A stretch of DNA of 64,000 nt from Antedon mediterranea. Lineage: Eukaryota; Echinodermata; Crinoidea; Comatulida; Antedonidae. The notes beneath the pieces are model-generated. The model searched no databases. It worked only from the letters and a program-made list of their open reading frames with translations, and was not told the DNA's origin. A program made the translations under genes and the position numbers. Where the stretch lies: assembly GCF_964355755.1 (NCBI RefSeq), contig NC_092671.1:37341304-37405303 (forward strand), given 5' to 3'. This document shows, piece by piece, positions 57,864-64,000 of this stretch (its first letter is position 1; the number at the start of each line of letters is the position of its first letter).

Positions 57864-60516
57864 TTAATCCACTTTGGTTTGGTTCGTATTGGATGGAGGA
57901 ATGTTTGGTTTTCTTTGGAAAAAATCTGTTGCGCTAACAATCTGTAAATGAAAAAAAATATAAATATTGAAATCTGAGTTCATGATAAAAATGTAGAAAA
58001 TGTCGACCTTTTTATTTTTCGATATAACTTGTTACTATATCATAATTAACAGTGCGAAAAATGTGTTCTGCGCATGTTAATTATGCTATAGTAACATGCT
58101 TTAGTTATTTATTGAATTCATTGTAAAATTAACTTACCACAAACAATGCAGAAAGTATACCAAGAGCTGAGCCAACGATGACATCACTAACGTGATGCTT
58201 ATACTCTGTGATACGAGAACAACTTGTAAAGATGGCTCCTAGAAACATCAGACCTTGCAGCATTGGTTTCAACAAAACAAACTTTTTTAATGTCCAACGT
58301 GACTCATAGTAACACTAAAATATAATGTACAAATATATTAATAATAATATTCATTTTTTTATCAAAATCAATATGTGCAATATGTAGATAAACATTGGTT
58401 TAAAAAAAAAATATCATTATAATGTTCACCGATTACAACAAAAATGGCCGATTCTAGATTTCATTATCAAATTGTGTTTTTGCTGGGTTTGACCTACATA
58501 CCTTTTTTAAGGCTTTATTAATGTTATTTCATTTAACGTATTTACTTACTGATAAATATACAAAGAAATAGAAAGCAACTCCAGCATGTAGAGATGGAAA
58601 TGATCGACTGAAAATAAAAAAAGAGTACAAATTAAAAAAAAGATTCTATATCTAATTAATTGTATGAAAAATAGAGGTTGAATGTAGAATAAAGCTCTGT
58701 CTACACTATCAAACTTTATGTGACAAAAAAATGTAATGTGCCGATATACTGTATAGACATGATGATGTCATATCCCTACCATTTTTGGGCATATCACTAC
58801 CATATTTGGGCATTATCACTACCATATTTGGGCACATCATTACCATATTTGAGTACATCACAAACTAGCTTGATAGTGTAGACAAGGCTTAAAGACATGA
58901 ATTTACTTACATTGCTTCATGGTACTTGGTATTTTCACATATAACGTCATCATTGACGGCGATATAATGCTCCTGTTCCAGCAGCTTTACCTTTGGCTGG
59001 CAGACTGCGTTGTAATACGGTCTTGGCACGCCACTAACATGCTTTAATGCCGTCCCAATGTTTAGTACAAACAGTATCCCAAATGTACATTTTGTAAATT
59101 GATTTAAAAAAGCATAAACTTTCGAATGTGTCTTGTTTGTCCAGATCTCAAATACGATGAACTATTGATAAAATACAAAAATAATGATTGTTTAAATTCT
59201 ATGCAATATTTAAAATGCCATCACCCTCTTTTTCTTTAACAGTGACTAATTATTAAATTCTGATTTTTAAAAATCATAATATATTTATCAAAATAATATA
59301 GAACATACAAGGTTTAAATATATTTTCAGTAATACTGTATAAATACCAGGGTAAGATCCAATGCTTCTGATTTTATAACTGCTTTTGGACATATGATGTT
59401 TAGCGCTCCGCCCACTTAAACAATCCTAGATCCGCCCCTGAATACTATAAACTATATCATTTAAAAATATTTATCTACACATGCCGATTCTGTATTACAG
59501 GAAAATACATGTTTAGGCCTAAAATTTTGTTATGCCTTTTAATATTTCTTGTTTGGTTCTTAGTAGTAGATGCACTTTTATTTCTAAGTGTGGCGCTGAT
59601 ATCAAAGCATATGTTCAATTTTTATTATTATTATTGCCATAGATGAACAGTTGCCAAAACATTTTTAACGATTTTCTAATCATTTTGATAAACTAAATCT
59701 TTATACTTACAGATGCAATAGGAATAATAAATCCAAGTTCAACAAGGAAAGCACTTGTGACCGTGTCTTGTACATACGGGTAACTATAACGTACATCATC
59801 TATGAGATGGCCAGGCATATGCCACATAGGCATATACTTACTAATACAGTACAAACTTGTACATTCTTTAAAATTAAAAAAGCAATATTTTATTATCATT
59901 TTCTCAAATAAAAACCATGAAATTTTAACCACTCACCATACAGATTTGTGTGAAAGTCAATTGTCATACTTCATTAATTTTTTATGAATTTTTTTTCCTT
60001 GCATTTTTTTTATATCTGTTTTGTATTTGGCAGAAAATTGAATAAATAGGCAATAAAATATTAGGTTATGTCTACAAGGTCAAGGTGGGAGACAATACAT
60101 TGTTTTTGTAAAATTAGTTTTTGGGTTTTTTTTACATTTTTTTTATATTTACAATGATCTCTTCTTTAATATTTTGGGAAAACACCTGTAACATTTTAGG
60201 CTTATCCAATTCCCTATTATCTCCACTTTATATGTGTAAAGCGCTAACCCATCAGAAACTAAGCAGGATTAATATGGATTAATATAGGTGTGTTCGGATC
60301 CGTGTGTTAGACCGGCGCCAGTGGTATTACCTACTAGGCCTGGCGATCTGGACTAATCAAATGCAGCAGGTGAGCAACTGCCTTATACAAAAAATAAGCA
60401 ATATGGAAGTGCAATAATACAGTTAGAAAGTGCACATGACTATGTTATTATTTATTTATCTTCTTACCAATAAATATTAATAAGAAATCAAACACAAGTT
60501 CCAATGTTTCTACCAT
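57864..60516 (-). CDS. PAP2-family phospholipid phosphatase A (PLPP-like), complete
   Basis: PLPP enzymes are six-span membrane proteins that dephosphorylate lipid phosphates on the extracellular or luminal side. Exons in minus order: 60468-60516, 59711-59865, 58911-59161, 58550-58607, 58138-58314, 57864-57941; all GT/AG, phases consistent, 255 residues (human PLPP1 is 284). The start exon encodes MVETLELVFDFLLIFIE, the first membrane span. The three catalytic motifs are present: KHVSGVPRP (K-x6-RP), RSFPSLHAG (the PSGH motif with Gly changed to Leu) and SRITEYKHHVSD (SR-x5-H-x3-D). The catalytic Arg and both His are kept, so activity is likely. Exon lengths are almost those of the neighbour at 61533-63641, so the two are tandem duplicates. 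A plasticity-related (PLPPR) assignment is less likely because those lose catalytic residues. Confidence 0.9.
58692..58890. mobile_element. AAGCTCTGTCTACAC MITE, copy 13, expanded
   Basis: 199 bp because the CACTACCATATTTGGGCA block is repeated. In an intron of phosphatase A, ending 20 bp before exon 58911-59161. Confidence 0.85.
59162..59710 (-). other. Intron of phosphatase A
   Basis: Near 59425 AATCCTAGATCCGCCCCTG is the reverse of a common hAT-type terminus; no matching second end is seen. Confidence 0.4.
59866..60467 (-). other. First intron of phosphatase A
   Basis: The stretch 60240-60380 is less AT-rich. AACTAAGCAGGATTAATATG resembles the internal promoter region of 5S rRNA, so a 5S-derived SINE is possible. 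Weak. Confidence 0.3.
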
Positions 60517-60607
60517 GGTATCAACTTAGAATCCAAAATCTAAATTAGTCGACACCAAGATCAACAGCGCCCTCATTTAAAAATAACTTTCATCAAAGAT
60601 CTTTCTA

Positions 60608-60767
60608 AAGCTCTGTCTACATTATCAAACTAGTTTGACAGAAAAAGTTTGGTATGCCCAAATACGGTAGTCATATATCCAAATATGGTATTGATATGAC
60701 ATCATCAATGTATATATATGGGAACATCACACTTTTTCTGTCAAATAGTGTAGTGTAGACAGAGATT
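60608..60767. mobile_element. AAGCTCTGTCTACAC MITE, copy 14
   Basis: Left AAGCTCTGTCTACATTATC, right TAGTGTAGACAGAGATT. Confidence 0.8.
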
Positions 60768-61097
60768 AAGATCTTTGCTTTCATTATTTCTTTGTATTTG
60801 AGGCTTTCAAAATTGGCCACGAAAAAACAAATTGAATGCCACATCCATAGTTCTAATTGTCTGCTACCAATATTGCTACTTATTATTATACCTATGTTAT
60901 AAACAAAAATAGAGTATATAGACATTTTTACTTCTAAATATTTTATTGGAAACAATACTTCAAATTAAAAATCAGCAGACAGAAACTAATTCGACTCGAT
61001 CAAAGTGTTTGACTATTTTAGAAGTTGTGGGAAGGTAATTCACCACACTGGATCCTTTTTTACCACTTATTATTAATGAATGAATGTTTGTAATCTT

Positions 61098-61236
61098 AAG
61101 CTCTGTTTACACTATCAAACTTTATGTGACAAAAAATATAATGTGCCCATGGACATGATGATGTCATATCACCACCATATTTGGACACATCACACTTTTT
61201 TTTGGTCAAACTAGTTTGATAGTGTAGACAGAGTTT
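61098..61236. mobile_element. AAGCTCTGTCTACAC MITE, copy 15
   Basis: Left AAGCTCTGTTTACACTATC, right GATAGTGTAGACAGAGTTT. Confidence 0.85.
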
Positions 61237-61532
61237 TAGTTCACAGCTTGCTTGGTGAATGTATACAAATATTGCAAACTTTATTATAGTGAGTATATAT
61301 AGTATATAATGCCATTGTACAATACAATGTATAATAGAAATAAAAGTAAAGTAATTTTACATTATAATTTATAGTACTGAATTGGTAACGGCATAGATAT
61401 GCTTAAAGCAGTATTAGTTATATATCTATTGCATGCAACTTGACACATTCCGAGTATACTATAGTTAGGTGATATTTACAAGCACACTTTTTTCTCTCTT
61501 TCAGATAAGAATGTTTCTTGTCCGTCAAACAC

Positions 61533-63641
61533 TTAGTTTTTCTTGTATTTAGGTTTCTCTTCTGTGTTTCGAGATCTTATAATATCTGTACAACTGTAAA
61601 CCTGGAAAGATAATAGGTTATTAGGACAAACGGCCATAATAAGAACATTGGAAGACAATGTAACTGTAGGCCTAGTAGCTTGCTACTGAAGGCTTACATT
61701 ACTACACAGCCTAAAGCTCTGTCTACACTATCAAATTAGTTTGAAAAAAAAAATGATGTGCCCAAATATGATAGTGATATGCTTAAATATGGTAGTGATA
61801 TGACATCATTGTGTCCATATATGGGCAAATCACATTTTTTTTCTCAAATAAAGTTGGATAGTGTAGGCAGAGCTTAAGCTTGGTTCCCGATGTATTGACC
61901 AATCACAAGAAACGCTGTTCTATCGCGTCGTGATTGGTCAAATCAATTGCAGTGTGCTTACATCCTTGTTTCACTTACCACAAACAGCGCAGTTAGTGCA
62001 CCCAAGATCATGCCCGCAATTACATCTGATGTGTGATGTTTGTAATCGGTGATGCGTGTACAACTTGCGTACAACGCAAACACAAATGCGGCTGCTTGTA
62101 AAGTCGGTTTCACGGTCACTGGTTTCTGTGCTGTCCATCGTACCTGTACATATAACTGAAATTACACAAACACTTTACATATTAAATTGAAAATCAATTC
62201 TCAATGTTATATAAAAAAAAATGAGAAAAAAAAATTTACCTCATGTGTCTTCAGAAGAAGACAGCTATAAGAACAGTAATGAGAAAGGATTTACTTTGAA
62301 TGTTAAGCACTGTCTACAATTATCAAACTTAATGTGACAAAAAAAATGTTATGTGCCAATACATGGACATGATGTCATATCACTACCATATTTGGGAATA
62401 TCACTACTATAGTTGGGCATATATATCAATACTATATTTGGGCACTAATATCCTTTGAACATTTCAATTACTTACCACAAAATAGATCATAGCGTAAAAT
62501 GCCACACTAGCATGAAGAGCAGGAAACGATCGCCTGTAAAAAAAATTAATAAATTATGTAATTAAACTTTAATAAATTCTTTTGAAAACAAAATTGTACT
62601 TAACTTCTAGATTGTGCTACTTAAGACAAACACATTTCATCTAAATACATTTATTTCTCTTTTTTCAGGAAACAAAATAACAAATTCATATTCAAACAAA
62701 GCTTGGTTCCCACTAGGTACGCAACGCGAGGAGGTAAGCGCAATTTAAGTAATTTGACCAATCAGAAACTGCCGCATTGGTCATTATCATTGGTCACCTC
62801 ACTTGCATTCGGTTTATATCTTTGCATTACATCTTTTGAATCAAGCTTAAACGAAGAAAAAATAACTTAACAAAAATCTGATAACCCTTACGTAGCTTCA
62901 CGCAGTGTAGTTGCACAATCCTCATTGTCTGCAATAACGTATGGAAAGCCGTCGGTGCATTTAGGCTTGCAGACTGTATTGTAGTAAGGTCTTGGCACTC
63001 CAGTTACACTCTTTAATGTTTGTCCAATTATCAACATCAACAACATGCCAAATATGTACTTAGATATCTGACGAAGACATTCAACCAACTTCGACTGGCC
63101 TGCTTGTGAGGTTCTTGTAAATAGCTCAAACACGATAAACTGAAAAAGTGCAACAGATTTATAACTTTATGTATTAAGCTCTGTCTACACTATCAAAGTT
63201 TGACAAAAAAAAGTGTGAGGTTTCCAAATATGGTAGCGATATTCCCAAATAGTGGTAGTGGTATGACATCATTATGTCAATATATGGGCACATCACATTT
63301 TTTTTGTCACATAAAGTTTGATAGTGTAGACAGGGCTTTACAATAATTTAATGCTTGAGTTGATACTTTCATTTGTTACACTAATTGAGTTTTGCTCTTT
63401 TAGGGGAAAAATAAGAAACACAGTACTTAGAATGTATCTTGCAGAGTTGAATTACAATACAGTAAACTATTATTATCTTAACTTACCGAAAATATTGGCA
63501 CTCCAATTGTGACCTGGTACAGAAACTCACCCGATAGAGTACCACTACGAAGAGGGTAGCTGTATTCTGGAGAGTTACAAACATGACCAGGCATGTGGGT
63601 AGTTGGAAGGTGGTACTTCAAATAATGGTGGATTCCACCCT
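61533..63641 (-). CDS. PAP2-family phospholipid phosphatase B, first exon missing
   Basis: Tandem paralogue of the gene at 57864-60516. Exons in minus order: 63487-63641, 62892-63139, 62476-62533, 61979-62155, 61533-61601. The lengths 155, 248, 58 and 177 match 155, 251, 58 and 177 of copy A, and the phases are the same. Motifs: KSVTGVPRP, RSFPALHAS (PSGH changed to PALH) and TRITDYKHHTSD (Ser of SR changed to Thr). The catalytic Arg and His are kept. The first visible codon is completed by one base from an upstream exon, expected to be a 49-base start exon as in copy A, which I do not find before 64000. The C-terminus is Lys-rich (TEEKPKYKKN). Two in-frame acceptors 12 bases apart can start exon 61979-62155; the outer one, giving LYVQVRW, fits the family better. 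Confidence 0.88.
61714..61875. mobile_element. AAGCTCTGTCTACAC MITE, copy 16
   Basis: Complete; its right end touches the left end of the next MITE. Confidence 0.85.
61876..61965. mobile_element. MITE, AAGCTTGGTTCCC family, copy d, truncated
   Basis: Left end AAGCTTGGTTCCCGATG and CGTGATTGGTCAAATCA are present; the right end is missing where exon 61979-62155 begins. Confidence 0.65.
62304..62450. mobile_element. AAGCTCTGTCTACAC MITE, copy 17, truncated
   Basis: Left end AAGCACTGTCTACAATTATC; right end lost near exon 62476-62533. Confidence 0.75.
62699..62848. mobile_element. MITE, AAGCTTGGTTCCC family, copy e
   Basis: Left end AAGCTTGGTTCCCACTA is intact; the right end is weak (ATCAAGCTT). 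It ends about 44 bp from exon 62892-63139. Confidence 0.6.
63176..63338. mobile_element. AAGCTCTGTCTACAC MITE, copy 18
   Basis: Complete, 163 bp; in the intron between exons 63487-63641 and 62892-63139. Confidence 0.85.
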
Positions 63642-64000
63642 CTGTTAAAAATAAGCAAAAAGTGTGCCATATAATACCAGATTAACTATTTAGTACAAAC
63701 AGCTATCTATAGTCAAATTTTTATATAATAAAAACACAAAAATAACATACAATACATCATATGATTAAAAATAACATCAACATAAAATAATAAATTATTC
63801 ACCCAGTACAGTCAATAAGCTGTAGGACTAGGATAATTAATAAATTAAAATAGTTAGAGGCCCTAGGCTCTAGCTAGCAAGAAAGGCTACCAAACATGTG
63901 GTCCGCATGTCGTAAAGTAACGTTGTCTCTATTATATATGTTATGCGCGATTTGAATGATTTGCGCAATTTAAAATTGCGCAAAGAATTCCTTGCGCAAT
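63642..64000 (-). other. Upstream intron of phosphatase B
   Basis: No start exon comparable to that of copy A is seen; AT-rich to the edge of the window. Confidence 0.5.

Larger units (their letters stand above)
60517..61532. other. Intergenic between the two phosphatases
   Basis: Holds MITE copies 14 and 15; no gene. The promoter of A and the 3' UTR of B must lie here. Confidence 0.6.

Noticed and set aside
60240-60380. 5S rRNA gene
   Set aside because: Only a short stretch (AACTAAGCAGGATTAATATG) resembles 5S; the rest does not follow the 5S sequence or fold.
63780-63840. Start exon of phosphatase B near a GTGAAT donor
   Set aside because: No ATG in the frame that would join exon 63487-63641; the real start exon is more likely beyond the window.

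Overview
The window is about 64 kb of AT-rich animal DNA with spliced genes, long introns and very many transposon relics. Recurrent GGCCTAG-type motifs and the gene content suggest a marine invertebrate deuterostome, perhaps an echinoderm; this placement is an inference and is not proven by any one feature.

Five protein genes can be reconstructed exon by exon with consistent splice phases. (1) 441-8383, minus: V-ATPase subunit E (ATP6V1E), five exons, C-terminus off the left edge. (2) 26244-39879, minus: a mitochondrial glutamate carrier of the SLC25A22/SLC25A18 type, eight coding exons, complete (330 residues), with a probable leader exon near 42744. (3) 45272-55665, plus: a 12-exon, 601-residue EF-hand protein that I cannot name. 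(4) 57864-60516, minus: a complete six-exon PAP2/phospholipid phosphatase (255 residues). (5) 61533-63641, minus: a tandem paralogue of (4), whose first exon probably lies off the right edge.

The rest is mostly repeats. From 8.4 to 26.2 kb, between genes 1 and 2, lie a decayed CR1/L2-like LINE, a four-unit tandem array of a 1.4-kb element with Helitron-like ends, a 30-bp minisatellite open on both strands for more than 600 codons, and a 3.4-kb giant inverted repeat flanked by TA. An intact gypsy-type LTR retrotransposon (49040-53733) with identical LTRs and a 5-bp target duplication sits in an intron of gene 3, 13 bp from the splice donor. At least 18 copies of one short inverted-repeat MITE family are scattered through introns and intergenic DNA, alongside several other MITE families and six copies of a short repeat carrying a hammerhead-ribozyme-like core.

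The genes do not form a pathway. Genes 4 and 5 are a local tandem duplication. Genes 2 and 3 are divergent and share the roughly 2.5-kb interval 42.8-45.3 kb. The strongest candidates for something undescribed are the Helitron-like tandem array, the giant inverted repeat with a perfect palindrome near its centre, the gypsy element with two altered catalytic motifs, and the hammerhead-core short repeats.
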